Below are positions 1 through 7,595 of a stretch of DNA of 42,740 bases, in pieces. Each line of letters opens with the position of its first letter. Position 1 is the first letter of the stretch. Both the position numbers and the translations under genes were made by a program. The notes beneath the pieces are model-generated. The model was not told the DNA's origin and searched no databases. It saw nothing but the letters and a program-made list of their open reading frames with translations. This stretch comes from Bacteroidota bacterium (GTDB taxonomy: Bacteria; Bacteroidota; Bacteroidia; Chitinophagales; Chitinophagaceae), in NCBI GenBank assembly GCA_018970395.1, contig JAGWWM010000018.1, positions 1 through 42,740 of the forward strand, in the 5' to 3' direction.

Positions 1-669
1 TTTGTTAGCGTCATAATCATCTCGGTTACGGGTGTTGAAAAAAAACGTAGTGCCTGCCTTGCCATTTTCCTTCACCAATGTTGCATTGCCGCCGCTTATC
101 CAATCGGATGATTGATTCCCCGTATGCTGATAGAAAGATTGTAATTCAAATCCATTTTTTTGCGGGAGGCGCGTTATGACATTGACAGTGCCGCCGATGG
201 CACTGGAACCGTAAAGGGAAGAACCGCCCCCCCGCACGACTTCAATACGTTCAATCATGTTTGCCGGAATCTGTTCCATACTGTAGAGGCTCATCAGTGG
301 ACTAAAAAGCGGTCGGCCGTTGATGAGTATCTGACTGTAACCGCCCTGCAAACCATTCATCCTTAATTGCGTGTAGTTACAGGTTTGACAATTGGTTTCG
401 ATGCGTAAGCCCGGTTGAAATTTCAATCCCTCCGCCAAATTACAGGCCTGCAGGTTGTATAAAGTTTTTTGATTGATGACGCTTACAATGACCGGACTTT
501 CTGTTTGTCTTTTATAGGTGCGGGTTCCGGTGATGACAATTTCAGAGAGTATTTTGTTTTTCGGTAAGGTATCCGAAACAACAGTTGTTTGCGCCAATGA
601 ATTTAAAGAGGAAAATAAAATTCCCACAACTGCTGCCCCATGAGCGTATTTTTTTATCTTTTCCTTCAT
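1..669 (-). CDS. TonB-dependent outer-membrane receptor, N-terminal part (cut by window edge)
   Basis: The reading frame stays open from an ATG at 669 to the window edge, giving the first 223 residues. A signal peptide ends near residue 26 (SLNSLAQ), followed by a TonB-box-like segment (IVITGTR, about 44-50) and a plug domain with LRMNGLQGGYSQILINGR and ERIEVVRGGGSSLYGSSAIG, both typical of TonB-dependent receptors. A CxxC pair (NCQTC, Cys94 and Cys97) precedes the plug core. The barrel lies outside the window. The plug differs from that of the receptor at 31915-34014 by only two conservative changes over about 133 residues, although the DNA differs at many silent sites. The substrate is unknown; metal chelates or cobalamin are possible by family analogy only. 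Confidence 0.9.
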   Translation of the reverse strand, partial: MKEKIKKYAHGAAVVGILFSSLNSLAQTTVVSDTLPKNKILSEIVITGTRTYKRQTESPVIVSVINQKTLYNLQACNLAEGLKFQPGLRIETNCQTCNYTQLRMNGLQGGYSQILINGRPLFSPLMSLYSMEQIPANMIERIEVVRGGGSSLYGSSAIGGTVNVITRLPQKNGFELQSFYQHTGNQSSDWISGGNATLVKENGKAGTTFFFNTRNRDDYDANK

Positions 670-757
670 TTTCTTTAAACTTCCAAGTGCTGATTCCTAA
701 AACAAAAAAACATTCTTTTGCAAATATTAATTGGTCATCACTAATAAAAAATCCCTC

Positions 758-1759
758 TTACGCTTTCACCGGATTCGCCATTCGAATGCCTTCCGCTTCG
801 AAGCGTTCTTTGAGTTGAAGGATGAAGCGATGCACAATGAGTGATTGCTGTGCGAATTCATGCACGGTAAAATTTACTTTCATTTCCACACTGTTCTCTC
901 CAAACTTATGAAAGCGAACGGCTACTTCTCCGGCAGCAGCTTTGCCTGTTACCTGTTCCAGCGTTTGGGAAGCTACTTCCAGTGTGACCGTCTCTACTTT
1001 TCTGAGATCGTTGCTGCGCTCAATAAAGACATCCGTATGAGCGGTAAAATTTTTTTTCTCGAGGAGATAGTTGGTGGTAATCATGTTCGACAACTTCGCG
1101 TTGGGAACAATGATCACCTGATCTGCGGCATTGCGGATGGTGGTAATTCTCCAGCTGATGTCTTCCACAAATCCTTCTTGTCCATTATCGAGTCGGATGA
1201 AATCTTTACGATTGATTTTGCCGGAAGCGATGATTTGCAAACCTGCGAATAGATTGGAGAGGGTATCTTGTAAGGCAAGTGCTACCGCCAGACCTCCAAC
1301 ACCCATTGCAGTTAGGATGGGTGCTACTGAAATGCCAACCGTTTGCAACATCAATACAAGACCAAGTCCATAGATGATCACCCTTGCCATTTTGTTGATG
1401 ATGGAAGAGGAGGGTACTGTGGATTCAGCTTCATGTGTTTTTACACGAATCATGCCCGATACAATTTCCGCTGTCATGAGGGTAGCACAGAAAATATAGA
1501 AGAGCAGGATGGACTGATTAATCCACACATGATATTTATCTGACATGGGGATATTTTTTTCCCCAACATAAAAACCTAGTGCGAGCATGAGCACCAAAAT
1601 CCATTTTTTGAATGATTTTAAAATTAGGTTGTCTCCTTGTTGTTTTGTCTTGTTAGCAATTTTAAAGAGGAAGGGAATAATCCATGTTCTGATTACTAAT
1701 CCTAAAAGCAGTGCTCCGCCCAGAATGAGCGCTAATTGTAAAAAGACTTTATTTTCCAT
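758..1759 (-). CDS. MscS-family mechanosensitive channel
   Basis: A 333-residue small-conductance mechanosensitive ion channel of the inner membrane, which would release solutes on osmotic downshock. Hydrophobic segments lie at about 5-30, 52-70, 82-105 and 126-145. They are followed by the Gly/Ala-rich pore helix (AMGVGGLAVALALQDTLSNL, about 151-170) that defines the family, then the beta domain (FIRLDNGQEGFVEDISWRIT, 187-206, and VIIVPNAKLSN, 215-225) and a mixed C-terminal domain. It has one more N-terminal helix than E. coli MscS. The start is the ATG directly after CTGCAAGATAG-like sequence on the + strand. It converges on nothing: the TonB receptor lies downstream on the same strand, 88 bp away, and pdxH diverges upstream. 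Confidence 0.9.
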   Translation of the reverse strand: MENKVFLQLALILGGALLLGLVIRTWIIPFLFKIANKTKQQGDNLILKSFKKWILVLMLALGFYVGEKNIPMSDKYHVWINQSILLFYIFCATLMTAEIVSGMIRVKTHEAESTVPSSSIINKMARVIIYGLGLVLMLQTVGISVAPILTAMGVGGLAVALALQDTLSNLFAGLQIIASGKINRKDFIRLDNGQEGFVEDISWRITTIRNAADQVIIVPNAKLSNMITTNYLLEKKNFTAHTDVFIERSNDLRKVETVTLEVASQTLEQVTGKAAAGEVAVRFHKFGENSVEMKVNFTVHEFAQQSLIVHRFILQLKERFEAEGIRMANPVKA

Positions 1760-1865
1760 ACTGCAAGATAGTTTTATTGACAGAATTGTATATTCTCCGA
1801 TTATTATTAATTATTAATCACTAATTATTAATTAAAATCCCAATTTTGTTGTTCAAAATATTTTT

Positions 1866-2513
1866 ATGTCTCTATTCATGAATCCGGCTGATATTCGTAA
1901 AAGCTATACGCTTGATGCGTTGGATGAAAAACTGGTTGCTGCTGATCCTCTTACACAATTTTCTAAATGGTGGGACGAGGTGCTGAAGGCTGGCATCGAG
2001 GAGCCGAATGCGATGACGCTGGCAACAGCGGATAAGCAGGGCAGACCGGAGGCGAGGACAGTATTACTCAAAGGATTTGATACGGCAGGATTTGTATTTT
2101 ATACCAATTATGAAAGCGCGAAATCGAAACAGTTATCCGAGCATCCTTATTGTTCGTTATTGTTTTTTTGGAAGGAGTTGGAACGACAGGTTCGCATAGC
2201 GGGATCGGTAGAAAAAGTTAGTGCGGAAGAAACAGCCGAGTATTTCAATAGTCGTCCGGAGGGCAGTCGAATCGGCGCCTGGGCTTCACCACAGAGCAGG
2301 GTGGTGGAAGATAAAGTATGGCTGGAAAATAATTATCAGATCTATGAAGCAAAGTTTAAGGAAGGAACAATACCGGTGCCTGCTCATTGGGGAGGGTATC
2401 GGGTGATAGCGGAGCGGATAGAATTCTGGCAGGGGCGACCCAATCGCATGCATGATCGGATTCAATACAGGAATGAATCGGGACAATGGATCATTGAACG
2501 ACTAGCTCCTTAA
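1866..2513 (+). CDS. pdxH: Pyridoxamine 5'-phosphate oxidase
   Basis: A 215-residue FMN-dependent oxidase that converts pyridoxamine or pyridoxine 5'-phosphate to pyridoxal 5'-phosphate, the last step of B6 salvage and synthesis. The full-length family pattern is present: RTVLLKGFD (about 64-72), FYTNYESAKSKQL (78-90) for FMN binding, SRIGAWASPQS (134-144), and the C-terminal FWQGRPNRMHDR with the substrate-binding Arg and His. Two in-frame ATGs, at 1866 and 1878, could start it; the first gives MSLFMNP, the second MNPADIRKSY. The ABC ATPase gene follows 13 bp later, so the two are probably cotranscribed. Confidence 0.95.
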   Translation: MSLFMNPADIRKSYTLDALDEKLVAADPLTQFSKWWDEVLKAGIEEPNAMTLATADKQGRPEARTVLLKGFDTAGFVFYTNYESAKSKQLSEHPYCSLLFFWKELERQVRIAGSVEKVSAEETAEYFNSRPEGSRIGAWASPQSRVVEDKVWLENNYQIYEAKFKEGTIPVPAHWGGYRVIAERIEFWQGRPNRMHDRIQYRNESGQWIIERLAP

Positions 2514-2526
2514 ATATACTGTCGTT

Positions 2527-3525
2527 ATGTTGCCACTTAAAGCAGAAGGATTATGTTTACGCAGAAATGATCAGATGTTGTTTGATCATTTTTCTTTTGA
2601 TACCGGGAATTATCGCAGGATTGCCATGATGGGGAGTACCGGATCCGGTAAGACTACCTTGCTTAAAATGTTAGCCGGTTTCATACAGCCTGATGCGGGG
2701 AAGATTTGGGTAGGGGATAGCAGGGTATTGGGGCCAAATGAAAAATTAATTGCAGGTCATTCATTGATTGGTTATTTATCGCAGCATTATGAGTTGCGCA
2801 ACAATTATTTTGTGTGGGAGTTGCTGGAGATGTCGAATAAAGTAGGGGCAGAAAGGAGTCGTGAAGTGATTGCATGTTGTGTGGTTGGACATTTATTGGA
2901 ACGCAGAACAGATGCGTTATCGGGAGGGGAGCGCCAGCGCGTAGCGCTGGCGCGGATCTTGCTAGCCGACCCCAAGTGGTTGTTGCTGGATGAGCCTTTT
3001 TCCAATCTGGATCTGCATCAGAAGCGCAGTATTATGCAGATGCTGAATGAGATTGAAACAAAATTGTCAGTTTCATTTATTCTGGTTTCACATGATGCCG
3101 CTGATTTGTTAGGCTGGGCTGATCATTTGGTGGTAATGGAGAAGGGAACGGTTTTGCAGGCAGGCAAGCCTTCGCATTTGTATTATCATCCAATCAATGA
3201 AAATGTGGCCGGATTGCTGGGGGATTATAATCTGTTAAATGCTCCGATTGCCATGCAGTTAACCCAATCTGATTTTGATATAGCAGCGGGTCAAAAAATA
3301 ATGTTCAGGCCGGAGCATCTATCTATTTCAGCTAATGAATCCGGATTGCCTGTTACCATAACAAATTTACTTTTTAAGGGATCCTTTTGGTTGGTAACTT
3401 GTTGTACAGTTGCCAATGTCTTAGTGAATTTTATAATTCCTTCTGACCATTCTTTACAAACTGGTCAGCGAATTCTATTGCAGGCATCCGCAAAGCATGG
3501 CTTGCCCGTTGTTGAATCGAAATAG
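2527..3525 (+). CDS. ABC transporter ATP-binding protein with C-terminal regulatory (TOBE-like) domain, orphan
   Basis: A 332-residue importer-type ABC ATPase (PotA/FbpC-like). It has Walker A GSTGSGKTT (36-44), Q-loop Gln86, signature LSGGERQ (131-137), Walker B WLLLDEP (151-157), D-loop SNLD and H-loop His189. Residues after about 235 contain MFRPEHLSI, typical of the C-terminal TOBE/MOP-like domain of that subclass. No permease or binding protein lies on either side; the neighbours are pdxH (13 bp upstream) and amt. Its partner and substrate are therefore unknown. A perfect 10-bp GC-rich inverted repeat falls inside the signature-motif codons. Confidence 0.9.
   Translation: MLPLKAEGLCLRRNDQMLFDHFSFDTGNYRRIAMMGSTGSGKTTLLKMLAGFIQPDAGKIWVGDSRVLGPNEKLIAGHSLIGYLSQHYELRNNYFVWELLEMSNKVGAERSREVIACCVVGHLLERRTDALSGGERQRVALARILLADPKWLLLDEPFSNLDLHQKRSIMQMLNEIETKLSVSFILVSHDAADLLGWADHLVVMEKGTVLQAGKPSHLYYHPINENVAGLLGDYNLLNAPIAMQLTQSDFDIAAGQKIMFRPEHLSISANESGLPVTITNLLFKGSFWLVTCCTVANVLVNFIIPSDHSLQTGQRILLQASAKHGLPVVESK
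2931..2953. repeat. Perfect GC-rich inverted repeat inside the ABC ATPase gene
   Basis: GCGCCAGCGC (2931-2940) and GCGCTGGCGC (2944-2953) are exact reverse complements separated by GTA. They encode the ERQRVALAR part of the ABC signature helix. The composition is far above the surrounding AT-rich coding DNA, and the hairpin would be very stable in mRNA. It may simply be a codon-choice accident at a constrained protein motif. Confidence 0.75.
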
Positions 3526-3808
3526 CCTTCATTACATATTATAAAAAATAGTATACGTAATTTCTTTTCTTCTGTCTATTCCTGCTTTCCTCTCGTACTA
3601 AAGTCAATTATTACTCAAAAACAACTGATATTCAATTAGTTTTTCAATAGAGTTTAATAAATAATACTATAAACTTTCACAATAACATTCGTTAATAAAT
3701 ACATTAAAAATAAAAATATGTATAAAAATAACGGCTATTAGTGTATTTTGTAAATAATTTTACATCATTAAGTAAACAATTTTTTATTACGACTAAAATT
3801 TGAAGATT
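3526..3808. other. AT-rich intergenic region upstream of amt
   Basis: 283 bp with no credible open reading frame. It is very AT-rich, with short poly-A/T runs, as expected for a promoter region of the ammonium channel operon. I found neither a clear TAnnTTTG box with a TTG partner nor a sigma-54 (TGGCAC/TTGC) site, and no terminator for the upstream ATPase gene. Confidence 0.5.
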
Positions 3809-5203
3809 ATGAGTAAGATTACAACAAAATCAGTTATTCCCTTTCTTCTGCTCATGGGGGTAGCTATTGCTGCGATTTTTGTTACTCCATCGGCTTCCTT
3901 CGATCCTGCTTCAGTTTTAGGTGATGATGGAGCTACTCCTAAATACACCTATAACAGCGGCGATATTGCCTGGATGTTGGTTTCTTGTGCCTTTGTTTTT
4001 TTAATGACGCCTGCGCTTGCCTTTTTTTACGGCGGTATGGTGGGCAGAAAGAATGTGCTCTCCACCATGATTAAGAGTACCGTTTCTGCCGGAATCATTT
4101 CGGTGCTTTGGATTGTGGTACAATTTAGTTTGTGTTTTGGAAAATCAATTAATGGTGTGATAGGCGATCCGACCACTTTTCTTTTTTTTAAGGATGTAAT
4201 GAACGGCGAACCCTGGAGTTTAGCGGCAACCATCCCGCTTCCATTATTTGCTTTTTTTCAACTGATGTTTGCAATCATTACCCCTGGTCTTGTAGTGGGA
4301 GCCGTTGCGGAGAGAATCCGCTTTACTGCCTACTCCTTGTTTATTGTTCTGTTCGGAGTACTGGTATATGCTCCGTTGGCGCATATGGCATGGCATCCTG
4401 ATGGGATCATGTTTAAGTGGGGTGTTCTTGATTTTGCAGGTGGTACTGTTGTTCACATTTCTGCCGGGATGGCAGCATTAGCAGGAGCGCTGGTACTTAA
4501 ACCTCGTAAAACGATCGGACTTCATCAGCCTGCAAATATTCCTTACGTACTGATCGGCACCGGGTTGCTTTGGTTCGGTTGGTTTGGATTTAATGCGGGA
4601 AGTGCCGTCGGAGCTGGTGCATTAGGGGTATATGCATTTGCCACAACCAATACTGCTGCAGCTGCTGCCGGATTAGCTTGGATGTTTCTGGATGTGATTC
4701 GTGGAAAAAAACCATCTGTTTTGGGATTCTGTATCGGTGCTGTAGTCGGCTTGGTGGCCATTACGCCCGCTGCAGGTTTTGTGGGGGTACCTCAGTCATT
4801 ATTCATAGGTTTTCTTGCTGCAATTATTTCAAATATTGTAGCTGAATTCTTGAAAAGTAAAACTAAACTTGATGATCCGTTAGACGTATTTGCCTGTCAT
4901 GGATTAGGAGGTATTACAGGTATGTTGTTAACAGGAATCTTTGGTAGTAAAACGGTTAATGCTCTGGTGCTCGATGGCCAGTTTTTAATTCAGTTGAAAG
5001 GTATGGCTTTAGCAGTTACCTACAGCTTTGTTGTTTCTTTCCTGATTTTTAAGTTTATCAACTTTATCCTTCCACTCCGTGTTACGGAAGAAGAAGAAGA
5101 ACTTGGGTTGGATGCCACTCAACATGACGAAAAATACATTCAAGGCCATTTGTTGGTGAAAAACGGATCTCTCAAAGAAGAATCTGTACCTGCTGAAATT
5201 TAA
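3809..5203 (+). CDS. amt: Ammonium transporter (Amt/MEP/Rh family)
   Basis: A 464-residue inner-membrane ammonium channel. The TTG at 3800 would add three residues, but the ATG at 3809 gives MSKITTKSV and a normal hydrophobic leader. Diagnostic features are a periplasmic-like N-terminus, about eleven membrane helices, DFAGGTVVHISAG with the first conserved pore His (about 216), GLLWFGWFGFNAGS, and DVFACHGLGGITGMLLTGIFG with the second pore His (about 364). The cytoplasmic tail is short and acidic, and no PII domain is fused. There is no glnK next door; instead an outer-membrane porin gene follows, a pairing I know from other Bacteroidota, which suggests joint transport of ammonium across both membranes. 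Confidence 0.95.
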   Translation: MSKITTKSVIPFLLLMGVAIAAIFVTPSASFDPASVLGDDGATPKYTYNSGDIAWMLVSCAFVFLMTPALAFFYGGMVGRKNVLSTMIKSTVSAGIISVLWIVVQFSLCFGKSINGVIGDPTTFLFFKDVMNGEPWSLAATIPLPLFAFFQLMFAIITPGLVVGAVAERIRFTAYSLFIVLFGVLVYAPLAHMAWHPDGIMFKWGVLDFAGGTVVHISAGMAALAGALVLKPRKTIGLHQPANIPYVLIGTGLLWFGWFGFNAGSAVGAGALGVYAFATTNTAAAAAGLAWMFLDVIRGKKPSVLGFCIGAVVGLVAITPAAGFVGVPQSLFIGFLAAIISNIVAEFLKSKTKLDDPLDVFACHGLGGITGMLLTGIFGSKTVNALVLDGQFLIQLKGMALAVTYSFVVSFLIFKFINFILPLRVTEEEEELGLDATQHDEKYIQGHLLVKNGSLKEESVPAEI

Positions 5204-5220
5204 AAATTCTCTATTAAAAA

Positions 5221-5268
5221 GGTACAGCCTTTATGATGAGCTTCTGGACAAAGTTCACCGGCTGTACC
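5221..5268 (+). promoter_or_regulatory. Inverted repeat in the amt-porin gap
   Basis: GGTACAGCC (5221-5229) and GGCTGTACC (5260-5268) are perfect complements around a 30-nt loop, 18 bp after the amt stop and 27 bp before the chosen porin start. No T-run follows, so it does not look like a simple terminator. It could set the relative expression of the two genes by RNA processing or attenuation. That role is inference. Confidence 0.5.
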
Positions 5269-5295
5269 CTCTATTCACATTTAAAATGCTTAACA

Positions 5296-6408
5296 ATGTT
5301 ACAAAAAAAATGCACATCACTCTTGATTATGATTATGTTTTATTTATCAGCTACAGCTCAAATGGCTGCTGCTGATAAAGATTCTGAAACTTATTTCTCC
5401 ACTTCTGTATATAACGAAGAAGAGCAACCAAAGCCATCTTTGTCAGTTACGGGTTCAGCTGATCTTTATTACAGATATGACCTTAATAAACAAGCAAGTA
5501 ACAACCGAACCAGCTTTACAAATTCGCACAGTGCTTTTTCGCTTGGTATGGCTTCGGTTAAATTTGAGTACAATACTCCCAAAGTTTCGGTCGTTGCTGA
5601 TCTCGGTTTTGGAACACGTGCTGCAGAATTTGCATACAATGACGCAGGTACACTTTCAGCTATTAAACAGGCATATATTAGTTATGCCCCTGCTGAAGGG
5701 CTTAAATTTACAGCCGGTAGCTGGGCAACTCATGTTGGATATGAATTGGTTGATCCTCAATTAAACCGCAATTACAGCATGAGCTACATGTTCACTAACG
5801 GCCCATTTACCCATACCGGGCTCAAAGCTGAATATGCAAAAGGGAAAAGCGGATTCATGATTGGGTTGAGTAATGCTACCGACTTTCGCATCCCTGCAGC
5901 TGGACAAATCAATAAAAAATTTGTAATCGCCCAGTATAGTTTAGCGGCTTCAGACAATGTAAAAATTTATGCTAACTATGTAGGAGGAAAAGCTCCGGAT
6001 ACTTCCATTATCAATCAATTTGACCTTGTAGCAACTGCTACAATCAATAAAAAGTCGAGCTTGGGTCTCAATGCAACTATCAACCATTCTAACGCTTGGG
6101 ATGGTGTGACTAAGATTAATGTTGACGGACAAAATTGGTGGGGAATTGCGGGATATTATAATTATGATCCACTATCCAACTTCGGTATTACTCTAAGAAG
6201 TGAATATTTTAATGATGAGAAAGGAGTAAAAGGATTGGGTACAAACATCCTAGCCAACACCCTTTCGGCAAATTATAAGGTAGATGGATTCACGCTAATC
6301 CCTGAGATTAGATACGAATCGGCTGCCCAGCCAATCTATTCAAATACAACCGGAGGAGTTGTAACAAGTGCAGTAAGTTTTATCCTGGCTGCTGTATATA
6401 AATTCTAA
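5296..6408 (+). CDS. Outer-membrane beta-barrel porin paired with Amt
   Basis: A 370-residue outer-membrane protein. The ATG at 5296 gives a clean signal peptide (MLQKKCTSLLIMIMFYLSAT, then AQ); the upstream in-frame ATGs near 5233 would put a non-signal stretch in front. The mature part alternates short amphipathic beta strands with Gly/Asn/Ser turns and ends in a hydrophobic strand with terminal Phe (ILAAVYKF), the usual signal for barrel insertion. It resembles the OmpL-like beta-barrel porin family (BBP2). It lies in an apparent operon with amt, so passage of ammonium or small amines is the likely role, but that is inferred from position. Confidence 0.85.
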   Translation: MLQKKCTSLLIMIMFYLSATAQMAAADKDSETYFSTSVYNEEEQPKPSLSVTGSADLYYRYDLNKQASNNRTSFTNSHSAFSLGMASVKFEYNTPKVSVVADLGFGTRAAEFAYNDAGTLSAIKQAYISYAPAEGLKFTAGSWATHVGYELVDPQLNRNYSMSYMFTNGPFTHTGLKAEYAKGKSGFMIGLSNATDFRIPAAGQINKKFVIAQYSLAASDNVKIYANYVGGKAPDTSIINQFDLVATATINKKSSLGLNATINHSNAWDGVTKINVDGQNWWGIAGYYNYDPLSNFGITLRSEYFNDEKGVKGLGTNILANTLSANYKVDGFTLIPEIRYESAAQPIYSNTTGGVVTSAVSFILAAVYKF

Positions 6409-6439
6409 GAACGATTTAAGGCAAGCAATCGTAAGAATC

Positions 6440-6470
6440 GCCTCCTATTTCTATAGGGGGCTTTTTATTT
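6440..6470 (+). terminator. Intrinsic terminator of the amt-porin operon
   Basis: GCCTCCTAT (6440-6448) pairs with ATAGGGGGC (6453-6461), including one G-T pair, across a 4-nt loop. It is followed by TTTTTATTT and lies 32 bp after the porin stop. Confidence 0.85.
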
Positions 6471-6481
6471 AAGGCGGAATA

Positions 6482-6542
6482 AATCGTTTATCGTTGTTCG
6501 TTACCCGTCAATCGGAAAGGATACGATCAACGAAAAACGATT
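6482..6542. repeat. Imperfect intergenic palindrome, ATCGTT/ATTCGTT type
   Basis: The left arm, 6482-6505, matches the reverse complement of the right arm, 6519-6542, at 20 of 24 positions around a 13-bp spacer. The arms are built from TCGTT-like units. It sits between the convergent porin and aguA genes. A related, longer palindrome is at 14769-14832 and a half-unit at 9451-9468. Confidence 0.7.
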
Positions 6543-6547
6543 CTTTT

Positions 6548-7588
6548 TCATACCGCCGGTTCCTGCTGACTCAGGCAATGAAAACTACCCAATCCCCAGA
6601 TGATATCGGTAGAATCAATACCGATGACGGCACGATCTTTAAAGCAATCACTGATAATTTGTAAAGCAAGATCATCTTTTTTGCATTGGAAGGTAGGCAC
6701 AATAACAGCATGATTGCTGATATAGAAATTGGCATAAGAAGCGGGCAGTCGCTGATCTTCATATATCACCGGATCAGGCATAGGCAACTCCACAATATTC
6801 AACTGCTTGCCATTGAGTAAACGCATTGCTTTCAATTGCTTCAGATTCGTTTGAAGCAATTCATAATTCTCGTCTGACTTATTTTCTTCTATCACTGTCA
6901 ATACGGTATCCTCATTCACAAAACGAACGGTATCGTCAATATGTCCATCGGTATCATCGCCAATAATTCCTTCATCCACCCACAATATCTGATCTACACC
7001 ATAATAATCGTGTAGATATTTTTCAATCTGCTCTTGATTCAAATGCGGATTGCGATTGGGGTTTAGCAGGCATGCAGTTGAAGTAAGTAAAGTTCCTTTC
7101 CCATTAAATTCAACACTGCCTCCTTCCATCACGATGCCGGGATGAAACACGGGAATATTTTTTTCTTTTCCAATCAATGTTGGAATCACATCATCCAAAT
7201 CATAGGGGGGGTATTTATTGCCCCAGGCATTATAGCCCCAGTCAACAATCACTTTTTTTTGTTCCGCATTTGGATTAATCAGAAAAGCAGGTCCGTGATC
7301 TCGACACCAGGCATCATTGGTAGGATGTAAATAAAATTGAATCTGTCCCATATCCGCTCCAACCTTTTCCAAATGTTGCATTGCAAATGCTTTCATTTTT
7401 TCATCTGCTACATTGATGCAGACTTTTTCTCCTTGAGCTATCACTTTGATGAAAGAAGCATAGTAAGGATAAATGGCATCAATCTTTCCGGGCCAGCTGG
7501 CTTCCTTATGCGGCCAGCTTAACCAGGTAGCTTCATGCGGGGCAAATTCTGCGGGGAAATAATAACCGAGTTCTTTCGGTGTATGCAT
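6548..7588 (-). CDS. aguA: Agmatine deiminase
   Basis: A 346-residue pentein-family enzyme that hydrolyses agmatine to N-carbamoylputrescine and ammonia. It starts like the family (MHTPKELGYYFPAEFAPHEA, then TWLSWP) and contains DAWCRDHGP, MEGGSVEFNGKGTLL, DGHIDDTVRF with the catalytic Asp and His, and a C-terminal GLGSFHCLSQQEP carrying the nucleophilic Cys. I chose the ATG at 7588 because AAGGA lies about 10 nt upstream; an earlier ATG at 7606 would overlap the end of aguB by 11 nt. With aguB directly upstream it forms the two-step agmatine to putrescine route. Arginine decarboxylase is not in the window. Confidence 0.93.
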   Translation of the reverse strand: MHTPKELGYYFPAEFAPHEATWLSWPHKEASWPGKIDAIYPYYASFIKVIAQGEKVCINVADEKMKAFAMQHLEKVGADMGQIQFYLHPTNDAWCRDHGPAFLINPNAEQKKVIVDWGYNAWGNKYPPYDLDDVIPTLIGKEKNIPVFHPGIVMEGGSVEFNGKGTLLTSTACLLNPNRNPHLNQEQIEKYLHDYYGVDQILWVDEGIIGDDTDGHIDDTVRFVNEDTVLTVIEENKSDENYELLQTNLKQLKAMRLLNGKQLNIVELPMPDPVIYEDQRLPASYANFYISNHAVIVPTFQCKKDDLALQIISDCFKDRAVIGIDSTDIIWGLGSFHCLSQQEPAV

Positions 7589-7595
7589 CAAAATA

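Noticed and set aside
5233-5295. Upstream ATGs as porin start
   Set aside because: They add 21 residues before a clean signal peptide and cover the inverted repeat; ATG 5296 fits better.
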